From the NCBI RefSeq assembly GCF_011761265.1, contig NZ_JAAOZB010000001.1:992001-1056000 (forward strand): DNA of 64,000 bases, written 5' to 3'. Positions 34,041 to 44,145 of this stretch are shown one piece after another; positions within the stretch are counted from its first letter, which is position 1, and the number at the start of each line of letters is the position of its first letter. The stretch comes from Microbacterium halimionae (GTDB taxonomy: Bacteria; Actinomycetota; Actinomycetes; Actinomycetales; Microbacteriaceae). The position numbers and the translations under genes were made by a program. Under the pieces are notes generated by a model. The model saw only the letters and a program-made list of their open reading frames with translations, was not told the origin of the DNA and did not search any database.

Positions 34041-34079
34041 CGCGGGGCGCTCTCTAGAGAGGACAGAGGAGGAGAACAA

Positions 34080-34478
34080 ATGGTGGAATCCATCGCACGT
34101 GTGAAGCACATCCGCGTGACCCCTCAGAAGGCTCGTCGTGTCGTCGCGTTGATCAAGGGAAAGCAGGCGCAAGAAGCGCTCGCCATCTTGAAGTTCGCGC
34201 CGCAGGGTGCAAGTGAGCCGATTTACAAGCTCGTCGCCTCGGCCATCGCGAATGCTCGCGTTACGGCTGACAAAACGAACGAGTACCTGGACGAGCAGGA
34301 CCTGTACGTGGCTAACGCGTACGTCGACGAGGGCACAACGCTGAAGCGTTTCCGTCCCCGCGCCCAGGGTCGTGCCTTCCAGATCAAGAAGCGCACGAGC
34401 CACATCACGGTTCTGCTTTCGACCCCCGTGGTCGAAGAGACTGTGGCCGCTGCATCGACGAAGAAGGCGAGCAAGTAA
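34080..34478 (+). CDS. rplV: 50S ribosomal protein L22
   Basis: L22, 132 aa, with the beta-hairpin that reaches into the exit tunnel ([20 protein letters not shown]). The ATG at 34080 is preceded by GGAGGAG. Its TAA shares a base with the rpsC ATG (TAATG), the first link in a chain of such junctions running to rpsQ. Confidence 0.98.
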   Translation: MVESIARVKHIRVTPQKARRVVALIKGKQAQEALAILKFAPQGASEPIYKLVASAIANARVTADKTNEYLDEQDLYVANAYVDEGTTLKRFRPRAQGRAFQIKKRTSHITVLLSTPVVEETVAAASTKKASK

Positions 34479-35227
34479 TGGGACAGAAAGTAAACCCGTA
34501 CGGCTTCCGCCTCGGTATCACCACGGACCACGTGTCACGTTGGTTCTCGGACTCCACAAAGCCCGGCCAGCGTTACGCCGACTACGTGGCCGAGGACATC
34601 AAGATTCGCAAGCTCCTGCTGTCGAACCTCGACCGTGCCGGCGTAAGCAACATTGAGATCGAGCGCACCCGTGACCGCGTCCGCGTCGACATCCACACTG
34701 CCCGTCCGGGTATCGTGATTGGTCGCCGTGGCGCGGAAGCCGAGCGCATCCGTACCGACCTCGAAAAGCTCACCAGCAAGCAGATTCAGCTGAACATCCT
34801 TGAGGTCAAGAACCCCGAGGCTGACGCTCAGTTGGTTGCTCAGGGTGTTGCCGAGCAACTCACCGGTCGTGTGGCTTTCCGCCGCGCGATGCGTAAGGGT
34901 ATGCAGGGTGCAGAGCGCGCCGGCGCCAAGGGTGTTCGCATCCAGGTTTCTGGCCGTCTCGGAGGCGCGGAAATGAGCCGTTCGGAGTTCTACCGTTCGG
35001 GTCGCGTGCCGTTGCACACCCTTCGTGCCAACATCGACTACGGCTTCTACGAGGCTCGCACCACCTTCGGCCGCATCGGCGTAAAGGTCTGGATCTACAA
35101 GGGCGATCTCACCAATAAGGAACTCGCCCGCGAGCAGGCCAACCAGAAGCCTTCCCGTGATCGTGGCGACCGTCCGCGTCGTGCGCCTCGCAACGAGGCC
35201 CCTGTCGCAGAAGGAGCATCGGCGTAA
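34478..35227 (+). CDS. rpsC: 30S ribosomal protein S3
   Basis: S3, 249 aa, part of the mRNA entry channel and helicase. A KH domain is present ([20 protein letters not shown]), as is the C-terminal block [11 protein letters not shown]. It has a charged Arg/Asn-rich tail. TAATG junctions occur on both sides. Confidence 0.98.
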   Translation: MGQKVNPYGFRLGITTDHVSRWFSDSTKPGQRYADYVAEDIKIRKLLLSNLDRAGVSNIEIERTRDRVRVDIHTARPGIVIGRRGAEAERIRTDLEKLTSKQIQLNILEVKNPEADAQLVAQGVAEQLTGRVAFRRAMRKGMQGAERAGAKGVRIQVSGRLGGAEMSRSEFYRSGRVPLHTLRANIDYGFYEARTTFGRIGVKVWIYKGDLTNKELAREQANQKPSRDRGDRPRRAPRNEAPVAEGASA

Positions 35228-35646
35228 TGCTTATTCCCCGTAAAGTTAAGTTCCGCAAGCAGCACCACCCCGGCCGGTCCGGTCAAGCGACCGGTGGCAC
35301 GGAGGTCAGCTTCGGTGACTACGGTATCCAGGCCCTCACCCCCGCATATGTGACAAACCGTCAGATCGAGTCAGCTCGTATCGCGATGACGCGTCACATC
35401 AAGCGTGGTGGAAAGGTATGGATCAACATCTATCCCGACCGTCCGCTCACAAAGAAGCCTGCTGAAACCCGCATGGGTTCTGGTAAGGGTTCACCGGAGT
35501 GGTGGGTCGCAAACGTCAAGCCGGGTCGCGTCCTTTTCGAGGTCGCCGGAGTCGACGAGCAGCTTGCTCGCGAGGCTCTGACCCGTGCCATTCACAAGCT
35601 GCCGCTTAAGGCACGCATCATCAAGCGCGAGGGGGGCGACGCATAA
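35227..35646 (+). CDS. rplP: 50S ribosomal protein L16
   Basis: L16, 139 aa, at the A-site of the 50S. It starts [19 protein letters not shown]. Conserved blocks are [14 protein letters not shown]-like [10 protein letters not shown] and [18 protein letters not shown] junctions with rpsC and rpmC. Confidence 0.98.
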   Translation: MLIPRKVKFRKQHHPGRSGQATGGTEVSFGDYGIQALTPAYVTNRQIESARIAMTRHIKRGGKVWINIYPDRPLTKKPAETRMGSGKGSPEWWVANVKPGRVLFEVAGVDEQLAREALTRAIHKLPLKARIIKREGGDA

Positions 35647-35966
35647 TGGCGATCGGAACCAAGCAGCTCGCTCCGAGCGAGCTCGACACGTTCGAAGACC
35701 AGCGCCTCGTCGAGGAGCTGCGTAAAGCCAAGGAAGAGCTGTTCAACCTGCGCTTCCAGTCGGCTACAGGCCAGCTTGAGAGCCACGGTCGCATTCGTGC
35801 GGTCAAGCGCGACATCGCGCGGCTCTACACCGTGATCCGCGAGCGCGAGCTCGGCATTCGTGCCACTCCCGCTCCGGTTGCGGCCACGAGCAAGGCAAAG
35901 AAGACCAAGGCGAAGAAGTCTGAGGAAACCTCAGACACCGCCGCAGCTACGGAGGAGGCTGAGTAA
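35646..35966 (+). CDS. rpmC: 50S ribosomal protein L29 with C-terminal extension
   Basis: L29, 106 aa, at the exit tunnel. The L29 fold covers residues about 5-72 ([32 protein letters not shown]). A tail of about 30 residues rich in Lys, then Glu/Thr/Ala follows ([16 protein letters not shown]), making it clearly longer than the usual 60-80 aa. TAATG junctions on both sides. Confidence 0.96.
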   Translation: MAIGTKQLAPSELDTFEDQRLVEELRKAKEELFNLRFQSATGQLESHGRIRAVKRDIARLYTVIRERELGIRATPAPVAATSKAKKTKAKKSEETSDTAAATEEAE

Positions 35967-36325
35967 TGGCCACCGCACAAAAGAAGGCGCCCGCCACCAA
36001 GAGTGCAGAAGAGACCCCTGTGGTCGAAGCTGCTGGTTCTACGGGCAGCGACCACGACGTTCGCGATGCGAACGCGCGTGGTTACCGCAAGACGCGTCGT
36101 GGCTACGTCACGAGCGACAAGATGGACAAGACCATCGTTGTCGAGGTCGAAGACCGCGTAAAGCACCCCCTGTACGGCAAGGTCATCCGCCGTACGTCCA
36201 AGGTCAAGGTCCACGATGAGGGCAACACCGCCGGAATTGGCGACCTGGTGCTCATCAACGAGACCCGCCCGCTGAGCGCCACGAAGCGCTGGCGCCTCAT
36301 CGAGATCCTCGAGAAGGCCAAGTAG
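35966..36325 (+). CDS. rpsQ: 30S ribosomal protein S17 with N-terminal extension
   Basis: S17, 119 aa, primary 16S binder in the 5' domain. The first 35 residues are a disordered extension ([15 protein letters not shown]). The OB-fold domain follows ([34 protein letters not shown]). The start overlaps the rpmC stop as TAATG, which supports the extended form. Confidence 0.96.
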   Translation: MATAQKKAPATKSAEETPVVEAAGSTGSDHDVRDANARGYRKTRRGYVTSDKMDKTIVVEVEDRVKHPLYGKVIRRTSKVKVHDEGNTAGIGDLVLINETRPLSATKRWRLIEILEKAK

Positions 36326-36357
36326 GCCTCGGCCTCTTGGAACCCAAGGAGTAAGAA

Positions 36358-36726
36358 GTGATTCAGACTGAGTCCCGCCTCAAGGTGGCCGACAACACCG
36401 GTGCAAAGCAGCTGCTGACCATCCGCGTGCTCGGCGGCTCCAACCGCCGTTACGCAGGCCTGGGCGACATTATTGTCGCAACGGTCAAGGATGCGATTCC
36501 TGGCGGAAACGTAAAGAAGGGTGACGTTGTCAAAGCCGTCATCGTTCGCACCGTGAAAGAGACCCGTCGTTCCGACGGGTCCTACATCAAGTTTGACGAG
36601 AACGCCGCCGTCATCCTGAAGACCGACGGGGAGCCTCGTGGCACCCGCATCTTCGGACCGGTCGGTCGTGAGCTTCGCGACAAGAAGTTCATGAAGATCG
36701 TCTCGCTGGCCCCGGAGGTCATTTGA
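36358..36726 (+). CDS. rplN: 50S ribosomal protein L14
   Basis: L14, 122 aa, at the subunit interface. It starts at GTG after AAGGAG and reads [20 protein letters not shown]. Conserved blocks include [15 protein letters not shown] and [14 protein letters not shown]. It opens the spc-type gene group 32 bases after rpsQ. Confidence 0.98.
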   Translation: MIQTESRLKVADNTGAKQLLTIRVLGGSNRRYAGLGDIIVATVKDAIPGGNVKKGDVVKAVIVRTVKETRRSDGSYIKFDENAAVILKTDGEPRGTRIFGPVGRELRDKKFMKIVSLAPEVI

Positions 36727-36728
36727 TC

Positions 36729-37088
36729 ATGGCGAAAATTAAGAAGGGCGACCTAGTTCAGGTCATCTCGGGCGCCAAGCCCGAGCGCGGCGGCGACCGT
36801 GGCAAGCAGGGCAAGGTCCTTGAGGTCCTTACCGAGCGCAACCGCGTCATCGTCGAAGGCGTGAACTACGTCACCAAGCACACCCGCGTGGGTCAGACCC
36901 AGCGTGGTACCAAGACCGGCGGCATCGAGACATTCGAAGCCCCCATCCACATCTCCAACGTGGCCGTCGTTGACCCCGAGACGAAGAAGCCGACCCGCGT
37001 CGGCCGTCGCGTCGAGGAGCAGGTCAAGGATGGCAACAAGCGCATCGTTCGCGTGCGCTTCGCTAAGAAGTCAGGCAAGGACCTCTGA
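36729..37088 (+). CDS. rplX: 50S ribosomal protein L24
   Basis: L24, 119 aa, an assembly initiator protein. The ATG at 36729 is preferred over a TTG two codons upstream because it gives the usual [15 protein letters not shown]. The KOW motif region (GKQGKVLEV) is intact. It lies two bases after the rplN stop. Confidence 0.97.
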   Translation: MAKIKKGDLVQVISGAKPERGGDRGKQGKVLEVLTERNRVIVEGVNYVTKHTRVGQTQRGTKTGGIETFEAPIHISNVAVVDPETKKPTRVGRRVEEQVKDGNKRIVRVRFAKKSGKDL

Positions 37089-37090
37089 AT

Positions 37091-37678
37091 ATGAGCACCG
37101 TGACTGCCGCGGAGGCTGGCAAGATCCAGCCTCGCCTCAAGCAGACGTACAAGTCGGAGATTCTTCAGAAACTCCAGGACGAGTTCGGCTACAAGAACGT
37201 CAACCAGATTCCTGGCCTCGTCAAGGTCGTCGTCAACACCGGTGTCGGTGAAGCGGCCCGTGACAGCAAGGTGATTGATGGTGCTGTCGCTGACCTCACC
37301 AAGATCACGGGCCAGAAGCCGGTTGTGACGAAGGCCCGCAAGTCCATCGCGCAGTTCAAGCTTCGCGAAGGACAGCCCATCGGCGCACATGTCACCCTCC
37401 GTGGTGACCGTGCGTGGGAGTTCATCGACCGCCTGGTGAACCTCGCGCTGCCGCGCATCCGCGACTTCCGCGGTTTGTCGCCCAAGCAGTTCGATGGTCA
37501 TGGCAACTACACGTTCGGTCTCCAGGAACAGTCAGTGTTCCACGAGATCGATCAGGACAAGATCGACCGCGTTCGCGGATTCGACATCACGATCGTGACG
37601 TCGGCTTCGACGGATGACGAGGGCCGCTCATTGCTGCGTCACCTCGGCTTCCCGTTCCGCGGCGAGGGCGACAAGTAA
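37091..37678 (+). CDS. rplE: 50S ribosomal protein L5
   Basis: L5, 195 aa, binds 5S rRNA and the P-site tRNA elbow. It has a short extra N-terminus ([12 protein letters not shown]). The core blocks are [32 protein letters not shown] and [15 protein letters not shown]. The gene after it is rpsH; the usual rpsN is absent from the 91-base gap. Confidence 0.98.
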   Translation: MSTVTAAEAGKIQPRLKQTYKSEILQKLQDEFGYKNVNQIPGLVKVVVNTGVGEAARDSKVIDGAVADLTKITGQKPVVTKARKSIAQFKLREGQPIGAHVTLRGDRAWEFIDRLVNLALPRIRDFRGLSPKQFDGHGNYTFGLQEQSVFHEIDQDKIDRVRGFDITIVTSASTDDEGRSLLRHLGFPFRGEGDK

Positions 37679-37769
37679 GATCTTCTCTTGGGCATTTCGC
37701 CCACCACCACCACAGGTCGGCCGTCGTGTACCGGCGTACGAAACCTGGTGAACAAAGGAAACAAAACAT

Positions 37770-38168
37770 ATGACGATGACAGACCCGGTCGCAGACTTGC
37801 TGACCCGTCTGCGCAACGCGAACTCGGCGCACCACGATTCGGTGTCACTGCCGAGCTCCAAGCTCAAGACCCACATCGCTGAAATTCTCCAGAAGGAGGG
37901 TTACATCTCTGGTTGGGAGACTGCCGACGCTCGTGTTGGTCAGACGCTGACCCTCACGCTTAAGTACGGTCCCAACCGCGAGCGTTCGATTGCGGGCATC
38001 AAGCGCGTGTCGAAGCCCGGTTTGCGCGTGTACGCAAAGTCGACCGAGATCCCCACCGTCCTCGGTGGCCTCGGCGTTGCCATCCTGTCCACCTCCTCCG
38101 GTCTTCTCACTGACCGTCAGGCTGAGCAGAAGGGCGTGGGCGGAGAAGTTCTCGCCTACGTGTGGTGA
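37770..38168 (+). CDS. rpsH: 30S ribosomal protein S8
   Basis: S8, 132 aa, binder of helix 21 of 16S rRNA and in other bacteria the repressor of the spc operon. It starts [16 protein letters not shown] after AAAGGAAA; an ATG two codons later is possible. The C-terminal block is typical ([11 protein letters not shown]). Confidence 0.98.
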   Translation: MTMTDPVADLLTRLRNANSAHHDSVSLPSSKLKTHIAEILQKEGYISGWETADARVGQTLTLTLKYGPNRERSIAGIKRVSKPGLRVYAKSTEIPTVLGGLGVAILSTSSGLLTDRQAEQKGVGGEVLAYVW

Positions 38169-38174
38169 TCTGAC

Positions 38175-38711
38175 ATGTCACGTATTGGACGTCTTCCCAT
38201 TGACATTCCCACCGGCGTCACGGTTTCGGTGTCGGGTCGGGATGTGGCCGTTAAAGGCCCCAAGGGTGAGCTGACGATTTCGGTGGCTATGCCCATCGAA
38301 GTCAGCGTCAACGAAGGACAGGTCGTCGTTACCCGTCCCGATGACGAGCGCGAATCGCGTTCGTTGCACGGTTTGACGCGCACACTCATCAACAACAACA
38401 TCGTCGGTGTCACGACGGGCTACACCAAGGGCCTCGAGGTCGTTGGTACGGGTTACCGTGTCGCTCAGAAGGGCGGCTCGGTTGAGTTCGCCCTCGGCTT
38501 CTCGCACCCGGTTCTCGTTGAACCCCCCGCGGGGATCACCTTCACGGTAGAGGGCAACAACAAGCTCACCGTGAGCGGCATCGACAAGCAGGCCGTCGGC
38601 GAGGCGGCTGCGAACATCCGCAAGATTCGCAAGCCCGAACCCTACAAGGGTAAGGGTGTGCGTTACGCCGGCGAGGTCGTACGGCGCAAGGCCGGAAAGG
38701 CTGGTAAGTAA
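38175..38711 (+). CDS. rplF: 50S ribosomal protein L6
   Basis: L6, 178 aa, near the sarcin-ricin loop and factor-binding site. It starts [12 protein letters not shown]. The two-fold repeat is present, and the C-terminal motif [17 protein letters not shown] is conserved. Six bases after rpsH. Confidence 0.98.
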   Translation: MSRIGRLPIDIPTGVTVSVSGRDVAVKGPKGELTISVAMPIEVSVNEGQVVVTRPDDERESRSLHGLTRTLINNNIVGVTTGYTKGLEVVGTGYRVAQKGGSVEFALGFSHPVLVEPPAGITFTVEGNNKLTVSGIDKQAVGEAAANIRKIRKPEPYKGKGVRYAGEVVRRKAGKAGK

Positions 38712-38713
38712 CC

Positions 38714-39073
38714 ATGGCTGTGAAGACGAAGTCCGACGCCCGCGCGCGTCGTCACACCCGCCTTCGCAAGAAGGTTGTCGGCTCCGAGCTGCGTCCGCGC
38801 CTGGTCGTGACCCGTTCCGCCCGTCACGTATTCGTGCAGGTAGTGGACGACACCAAGGGCTACACCGTTGCATCGGCATCTACGCTCGAAACCGATCTTC
38901 GTGCGCTCGACGGCGACAAGACCGCTAAGGCCCGCAAGGTCGGCGAACTTGTTGCAGAGCGTGCAAAGGCAGCCGGCGTCGTTGACGTCGTATTCGACCG
39001 TGGCGGCAACCGCTACGCGGGACGTGTCGCGGCTATCGCCGATGGCGCCCGCGAAGGGGGTTTGAACCTGTGA
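38714..39073 (+). CDS. rplR: 50S ribosomal protein L18
   Basis: L18, 119 aa, binds 5S rRNA. Basic N-terminus ([16 protein letters not shown]), then [16 protein letters not shown] and [17 protein letters not shown]. The stop overlaps the GTG start of rpsE (GTGA). Confidence 0.98.
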   Translation: MAVKTKSDARARRHTRLRKKVVGSELRPRLVVTRSARHVFVQVVDDTKGYTVASASTLETDLRALDGDKTAKARKVGELVAERAKAAGVVDVVFDRGGNRYAGRVAAIADGAREGGLNL

Positions 39074-39780
39074 GCGAAAACAAGGAGAACAACGTGACCG
39101 CCGAGACCGAGGCTCCGGCCGCCGCGTCAGCCGAGGCCACCGCGCCCGCTGAGGGCGCGACGACCGAAGCTGCGACGACCACCGAGCGGGAGCCCCGCCG
39201 TGGTGGCCGGGAGCGCAATCCCAACCGTGAACGTAATTCACGCGACCGTGGTGACAACCAGTTCCTCGAGCGTGTTGTCACGATCAACCGCGTGTCGAAG
39301 GTCGTGAAGGGTGGACGTCGCTTCAGCTTCACCGCTCTCGTGGTCGTCGGTGACGGCAACGGTGTAGTGGGCGTCGGCTACGGCAAGGCGCGCGAAGTTC
39401 CTCTCGCCATCTCTAAGGGTGTCGAAGAGGCCAAGCGCAACTTCTTCCGTGTGCCGCGCGTCGGCTCGACAATTCCCCACCCGGTACAGGGTGAGGCTGC
39501 TGCTGGCGTTGTACTGCTGCGTCCGGCTTCTGCCGGTACCGGTGTTATCGCCGGTGGTCCTGTCCGCGCCGTACTCGAGTGCGCTGGTATTCATGATGTG
39601 CTGTCGAAGTCGCTTGGTTCGTCGAACACGATCAACATCGTGCACGCGACCGTTGCGGCCCTCAAGCAGCTCGAAGAGCCACGCTCGGTTGCAGCGCGTC
39701 GTGGACTTGACTTCGACCAGGTCGCGCCCGCACGTTTCATCCGTGCTGAGGCAGAAGCTGCGCAGAAGGTAGGTTCCTGA
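39070..39780 (+). CDS. rpsE: 30S ribosomal protein S5 with N-terminal extension
   Basis: S5, 236 aa from the GTG overlapping the rplR stop. A second in-frame GTG at 39094 has a much better ribosome site (AAGGAG, six-base spacer) and may be the true or an additional start, giving 228 aa. The first 60 residues are Ala/Glu/Thr-rich and then Arg-rich. The S5 core follows ([46 protein letters not shown]). TGATG junction with rpmD. Confidence 0.95.
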   Translation: MSENKENNVTAETEAPAAASAEATAPAEGATTEAATTTEREPRRGGRERNPNRERNSRDRGDNQFLERVVTINRVSKVVKGGRRFSFTALVVVGDGNGVVGVGYGKAREVPLAISKGVEEAKRNFFRVPRVGSTIPHPVQGEAAAGVVLLRPASAGTGVIAGGPVRAVLECAGIHDVLSKSLGSSNTINIVHATVAALKQLEEPRSVAARRGLDFDQVAPARFIRAEAEAAQKVGS

Positions 39781-39965
39781 TGGCTGAACGTCTGAAGGTG
39801 ACGCAGACCAAGTCCAAGGTGAGCGAGAAGCAGAACCAGCGTGACACGCTGCGTTCGCTCGGTCTGAAGCGGATCGGCGACTCTGTCGTCCGTCCCGACG
39901 ACGCGCAGACGCGCGGTTATGTCAAGACCGTTGCTCACCTCGTAAAGGTTGAGGAGATCAACTAA
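39780..39965 (+). CDS. rpmD: 50S ribosomal protein L30
   Basis: L30, 61 aa, small peripheral 50S protein ([25 protein letters not shown]). Start and stop both overlap neighbours by one base (TGATG and TAATG), so it is translated in step with rpsE and rplO. Confidence 0.97.
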   Translation: MAERLKVTQTKSKVSEKQNQRDTLRSLGLKRIGDSVVRPDDAQTRGYVKTVAHLVKVEEIN

Positions 39966-40528
39966 TGGCTGAGAAGAAGGACGAGACGGCTAAGGCTGTC
40001 GCGACGGAGAAGCCGAAGGCTGCTCGCAAGCCCGCTGCCAAAAAGGCTCCGGCTAAGGCGGCAGCTCCGAAGGCTGCACCGGTCACCCGTCCGGGCGTGC
40101 TGAAGGTACACCACCTTCGCCCCGTCCCGGGTGCCAACACCGCGAAGACCCGTGTGGGTCGCGGTGAGGGCTCGAAGGGTAAGACCGCTGGCCGCGGTAC
40201 CAAGGGAACAAAGGCTCGCTACTCTGTGCGCCCCGGTTTCGAAGGTGGCCAGATGCCGCTCCACATGCGTACGCCGAAGCTGCGCGGGTTCAAGAACCCG
40301 TTCCGCGTCGAGTACCAGGTGGTCAACCTGGAGAAGCTCGCTGAGCTTTATCCCTCAGGCGGCGACGTCACCATCGGTGACCTCGTGGCAAAGGGTGCAG
40401 TTCGCAAGAACGAAAAAGTTAAGGTGCTGGGCACCGGAGACATCGATGTCGCGATCAACGTGACTGTCGATAAGGTCTCTGGTTCTGCCGAGCAGAAGAT
40501 TGTCGCTGCCGGCGGCACAGTTAAGTAA
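39965..40528 (+). CDS. rplO: 50S ribosomal protein L15 with N-terminal extension
   Basis: L15, 187 aa, late 50S assembly protein. The first 40 residues are a Lys/Ala/Pro-rich extension ([18 protein letters not shown]) not found in most L15. The core begins near [20 protein letters not shown] and includes [20 protein letters not shown] terminator-like hairpin follows, so transcription into secY may be reduced or restarted. Confidence 0.97.
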   Translation: MAEKKDETAKAVATEKPKAARKPAAKKAPAKAAAPKAAPVTRPGVLKVHHLRPVPGANTAKTRVGRGEGSKGKTAGRGTKGTKARYSVRPGFEGGQMPLHMRTPKLRGFKNPFRVEYQVVNLEKLAELYPSGGDVTIGDLVAKGAVRKNEKVKVLGTGDIDVAINVTVDKVSGSAEQKIVAAGGTVK

Positions 40529-40536
40529 TCGACTTT

Positions 40537-40564
40537 AGGGGTCGGAGGTAATCCTCCGGCCCCT
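40537..40564 (+). terminator. hairpin between rplO and secY
   Basis: A 12-bp stem with one G-T pair and a TAAT loop, followed by CTTGTCTTT, nine bases after the rplO stop. It looks like an intrinsic terminator inside the usual spc operon. Confidence 0.65.
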
Positions 40565-40639
40565 CTTGTCTTTCCGGCTGGGATAGTCTGTCCTCGGTGC
40601 GCCTCGTGGGGCATCGACACCCGTTCTGGAGGAATCCAC

Positions 40640-41965
40640 TTGTTCAGCGCCATCGCGCGGGTTTTCCGCACACCTGACCTGCGGCGGAAAATCGCCTTTA
40701 CCTTGGGCATCATCGCCCTGTACCGTCTCGGTGCTCACGTGCCGTCGCCGTTCGTCGACTTCTCTAATGTGCAGGAGTGCCTCGCGGATTCCGGTGGCGC
40801 CGAGGGTCTGTTGTCGCTCGTCAACCTGTTTGCTGGCGGAGCGCTGCTGCAGCTTTCCGTCTTCGCACTCGGAGTGATGCCCTACATCACAGCGACGATC
40901 ATCGTGCAGCTTTTGCGCGTTGTTATTCCGCACTTCGAGACTCTCTATAAAGAGGGACAGGCGGGCCAGGCTCGCCTGACGCAGTACACCCGCTACCTGA
41001 CGATCGCGCTCGCGCTCTTGCAGTCGACGACACTCGTTACGGTGGCGCGGAGCGGTCAGCTCTTCGGCACGACCGATATTGCTTCGTGCGCGCAGGTTCT
41101 CACCAACGACGCGTGGTGGGCGCAGCTCCTCATGATCATTACGATGACCGCCGGTACCGGCCTCATCATGTGGTTCGCGGAACTCGTCACCGAGAAGGGA
41201 ATCGGCAACGGAATGTCGATCCTCATCTTCACGTCGATTGCGGCTTCCTTCCCCTCCGCCATGTGGCAGATCTTCGAGGCGAACGGTTTCGAGGTCTTCC
41301 TGCTCGTGCTGGCTGTCAGCATCGTTGTCGTGGGGCTGGTGGTGTTCGTTGAACAATCTCAACGTCGAGTTCCTGTGCAATATGCGAAACGAATGGTGGG
41401 ACGCCGCACCTATGGCGGTACGAATACGTACATCCCGATCAAGGTGAACATGGCCGGCGTTGTGCCCGTCATCTTTGCGTCGTCTCTCCTCTACATCCCG
41501 GCGCTGATCGCGCAGTTCAACATCACACCCGACGCTGATGGCAACATCCCTGGTTGGGTTACATGGGTACAGACAAACCTCACGACGGGTGACAGCCCGA
41601 TCTACATGGCTGTCTACTTCTTGTTGATCGTCGGATTCACGTATTTCTACGTCGCCATCACGTTCAACCCGGTCGAAGTTGCCGACAACATGAAGAAGTA
41701 CGGCGGCTTTATCCCAGGCATCCGTGCCGGGCGACCGACCGCTGAATATCTTGACTACGTGCTCACGCGCATCACGCTTCCTGGCTCGTTGTACCTCGGT
41801 CTGATCGCACTTATTCCGCTGATCGCGCTTTCGACTGTTGGCGCCAACCAGAACTTCCCGTTCGGTGGCGCGTCGATTCTCATCATCGTCGGTGTGGGTC
41901 TTGAAACTGTGAAGCAGATCGACGCTCAGCTTCAGCAGCGTCACTACGAAGGGCTCTTGCGATGA
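40640..41965 (+). CDS. secY: protein translocase subunit SecY
   Basis: SecY, 441 aa, ten-helix channel of the Sec translocon in the cytoplasmic membrane. The start is TTG with GGAGG about eight bases upstream and gives MFSAIARVFRTPDLRRKIAF. The plug and pore helices and the cytoplasmic C5 region (YADNMKKYGGFIPGIRAGRPT-like) are recognisable. The stop overlaps the adk ATG as ATGA, so SecY and adenylate kinase are coupled. Confidence 0.97.
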   Translation: MFSAIARVFRTPDLRRKIAFTLGIIALYRLGAHVPSPFVDFSNVQECLADSGGAEGLLSLVNLFAGGALLQLSVFALGVMPYITATIIVQLLRVVIPHFETLYKEGQAGQARLTQYTRYLTIALALLQSTTLVTVARSGQLFGTTDIASCAQVLTNDAWWAQLLMIITMTAGTGLIMWFAELVTEKGIGNGMSILIFTSIAASFPSAMWQIFEANGFEVFLLVLAVSIVVVGLVVFVEQSQRRVPVQYAKRMVGRRTYGGTNTYIPIKVNMAGVVPVIFASSLLYIPALIAQFNITPDADGNIPGWVTWVQTNLTTGDSPIYMAVYFLLIVGFTYFYVAITFNPVEVADNMKKYGGFIPGIRAGRPTAEYLDYVLTRITLPGSLYLGLIALIPLIALSTVGANQNFPFGGASILIIVGVGLETVKQIDAQLQQRHYEGLLR

Positions 41966-42567
41966 CTGCGCCGGCCGCACGTTTGTTAATCGTGGGTCCC
42001 CAGGGTTCAGGTAAAGGAACCCAGGGTGCGCGCGTCGCCGAGGCGCTGGGGGTACCCGCAATTTCGACGGGCGACATGTTTCGCGCGGCGATCGCAGGCA
42101 AGACGCCACTCGGGCTTGAGGTCCAGGCGATCATCGAAGCCGGCGATCTTGTTCCGGATGAGCTCACGAGCGCTGTCGTTCGGGAACGCCTCAGCGAGAC
42201 GGATGCCGCAGCAGGATTCCTGCTGGACGGCTACCCGAGAAACCTCGGCCAGGTCAGCGACTTCGATGCCTTTCTCACCGATCGCGGAGAAAAGCTGACG
42301 TCAGTGATCGAACTCAGCGTTCCACGCGACGAAAGCATAGAGCGACTGACGCTTCGGGCACAGCAGCAGGGGCGCACCGATGACACTGAAGACGTCATCG
42401 CTAATCGCCTGCGTATCTATGAGCGCGAGACTGCGCCGATTCTCGACGTCTACCGCGAACGCGGCATCGTCGACACTATCGACGGCGTTGGCACGCTGGA
42501 TGGCATCACTGCTCGCGTAGTTTCGGCGCTTCAGGCTCGTGGCCTTTCCGCCGAAGCAGTGCGCTGA
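41962..42567 (+). CDS. adk: adenylate kinase
   Basis: Adenylate kinase, 201 aa, catalyses ATP + AMP = 2 ADP in the cytoplasm. The P-loop is GPQGSGKGTQ, the AMP site is STGDMFRAAI and LLDGYPRN is conserved. The LID is short and lacks the zinc-binding Cys, as in other short actinobacterial enzymes. Coupled to secY; map follows after 15 bases. Confidence 0.97.
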   Translation: MTAPAARLLIVGPQGSGKGTQGARVAEALGVPAISTGDMFRAAIAGKTPLGLEVQAIIEAGDLVPDELTSAVVRERLSETDAAAGFLLDGYPRNLGQVSDFDAFLTDRGEKLTSVIELSVPRDESIERLTLRAQQQGRTDDTEDVIANRLRIYERETAPILDVYRERGIVDTIDGVGTLDGITARVVSALQARGLSAEAVR

Positions 42568-42582
42568 ACGGCAAGAACTGTC

Positions 42583-43413
42583 GTGCTTCGTCGTTCGATA
42601 TATAAGTCACCAGCTCAGCTTCGTGCAATGCGCGAGCCGGGTCTCATCACAGCTGCCGCGCTCGATGCTGTCCGCGCATTGATCGCTCCCGGGGTGACGA
42701 CCTTGGAGCTGGATGCTGCGGCATCCGCTGTGATCACGTCCGCAGGCGCAAAATCTAACTTCCAGATGGTGCGTGGCTACCGGCACACGATCTGCGTCTC
42801 TGTGAATGAGCAGGTAGTTCACGGGATTCCCGGTGGACGCGTTCTGCGACCCGGGGACATCGTGTCGGTGGACGCCGGAGCGGAGTTGCGCGGCTGGAAT
42901 GGTGATTCTGCGTTCACCGTCGTAGTGCCGGACGAGTCTCAACCAGACGTCGTCGCTGAGCGTGAAGAGCTTTCGCGCGTGACCGAAGGCTCGCTTTGGG
43001 CGGGGATCGCGTCGCTCGCAGATGCGTCACATATTGGCGAGATTGGCGCGGCAATTCAGGGCTACATCGAAGCGTCAGGTCATGACTACGGGATTCTTCG
43101 TGACTACGTCGGTCACGGCATCGGCCGCAAAATGCACGAATCGCCCTCTGTTTTCAACTATCGGGTGAGTGATCCGGGCGCCGAGATTAAGCCCGGACTT
43201 GTTCTTGCAATCGAGCCGATGGTCGTCGCGGGCTCTGAAGAAACATTCATCGAAGAGGATGACTGGACGGTATCGACCGTCGACGGTTCAGCTGGTTCAC
43301 ACTGGGAACATAGCGTCGCCGTGCATGATGACGGTATATGGGTGCTCACAGCGCCCGACGGAGGCAAAGCGGGGCTCGCGCCTTTCGGTGTGATTCCGCA
43401 AGAGATTCGATAG
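42583..43413 (+). CDS. map: type I methionine aminopeptidase
   Basis: Removes the initiator Met from nascent proteins, 276 aa. Metal ligands are visible in order: Asp in VSVDAGAE, Asp in GWNGDSAF, His in GHGIGRKMHE, Glu in AIEPMV and Glu in HWEHSVAV. The substrate His is in VVHGIPG. GTG start with a weak ribosome site. It lies between adk and a DsbA-like gene in the secY-adk-map group. Confidence 0.97.
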   Translation: MLRRSIYKSPAQLRAMREPGLITAAALDAVRALIAPGVTTLELDAAASAVITSAGAKSNFQMVRGYRHTICVSVNEQVVHGIPGGRVLRPGDIVSVDAGAELRGWNGDSAFTVVVPDESQPDVVAEREELSRVTEGSLWAGIASLADASHIGEIGAAIQGYIEASGHDYGILRDYVGHGIGRKMHESPSVFNYRVSDPGAEIKPGLVLAIEPMVVAGSEETFIEEDDWTVSTVDGSAGSHWEHSVAVHDDGIWVLTAPDGGKAGLAPFGVIPQEIR

Positions 43414-43423
43414 GAAAGTTTTC

Positions 43424-44098
43424 GTGGCCGCAGCTGCACGTAAAGTCAACACGTTCGTCATTGGCGTCACCATCGCGGTGGTCGTTGTCCTAGCTGGGGT
43501 GACAGCGCTCGTCGTATGGATGAACAGCGCTGCGAGCGACCCGGGAGTGGCTCCCGAGGCATCCAATGTGAACTCCGAAACTGGAGCGATTGTGTTCGGT
43601 GACGGCCCCGATGTGGTCGACACCTACATCGACTTCATGTGCCCCTACTGCAACCAGTTCGAGCAGAGTGAGGGTGACACGATTCAGGGGCTCATCGAGT
43701 CCGGCGACATTACGCTCAACGTGCACCCGGTCTCTATTCTTGATCGACTCTCGAACGGCACCGAGTATTCCAGCCGCTCAGCTGCAGCCATGTACGCAGT
43801 AGCTGCTGCCGACCCCGACAATGCTTACGCATTCCTTGAAGCAATGTACGCCAACCAGCCTGCCGAGAACTCCGATGGGCTGAGCGACGAGCAGATCATT
43901 CAGCTCGCGAGAGATGCCGGCGTTAACGTCACGAGTGATCTCGAAGACGCGATTACCTCGGGCGAATACACGAACTACGCGCAGTCGCAGTCGTTGCCTG
44001 ACGGCGCGACAGGAACCCCCACGCTGGTAGTGAACGACGAGATCATCTCGATCACGTACGACCCGCAGACGGATATCCTCGCAAACCTGAGCAGCTAA
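43424..44098 (+). CDS. membrane-anchored DsbA-like thiol oxidoreductase
   Basis: Protein of 224 aa with one N-terminal membrane helix (about 10-33) and an outside thioredoxin-fold domain with helical insertion. The active site is CPYC (Cys73/Cys76) and the cis-Pro loop is TGTPTLVV. It probably forms or reshuffles disulfides in exported proteins. Cys-bearing outside domains are encoded in this same window (7.3-8.5 kb and the giant Ig-like protein). GTG start after TAGGAAAG, ten bases from map, so it is likely in the same transcript. Confidence 0.9.
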   Translation: MAAAARKVNTFVIGVTIAVVVVLAGVTALVVWMNSAASDPGVAPEASNVNSETGAIVFGDGPDVVDTYIDFMCPYCNQFEQSEGDTIQGLIESGDITLNVHPVSILDRLSNGTEYSSRSAAAMYAVAAADPDNAYAFLEAMYANQPAENSDGLSDEQIIQLARDAGVNVTSDLEDAITSGEYTNYAQSQSLPDGATGTPTLVVNDEIISITYDPQTDILANLSS

Positions 44099-44145
44099 CG
44101 CTGTGAGCGACGCCGCTCGTGAGCGACGTCGCGGGCGTCATCGTG

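Noticed and set aside
40535..42109. 524-codon open frame on the minus strand opposite secY
   Set aside because: Arg/Glu/His-rich low-information translation opposite a conserved gene; no ribosome site.
44099..44145. Repeated GTGAGCGACG with possible hairpin after the DsbA-like gene, considered as a terminator
   Set aside because: The best stem is only 5 bp and competing pairings exist; not strong enough to call.
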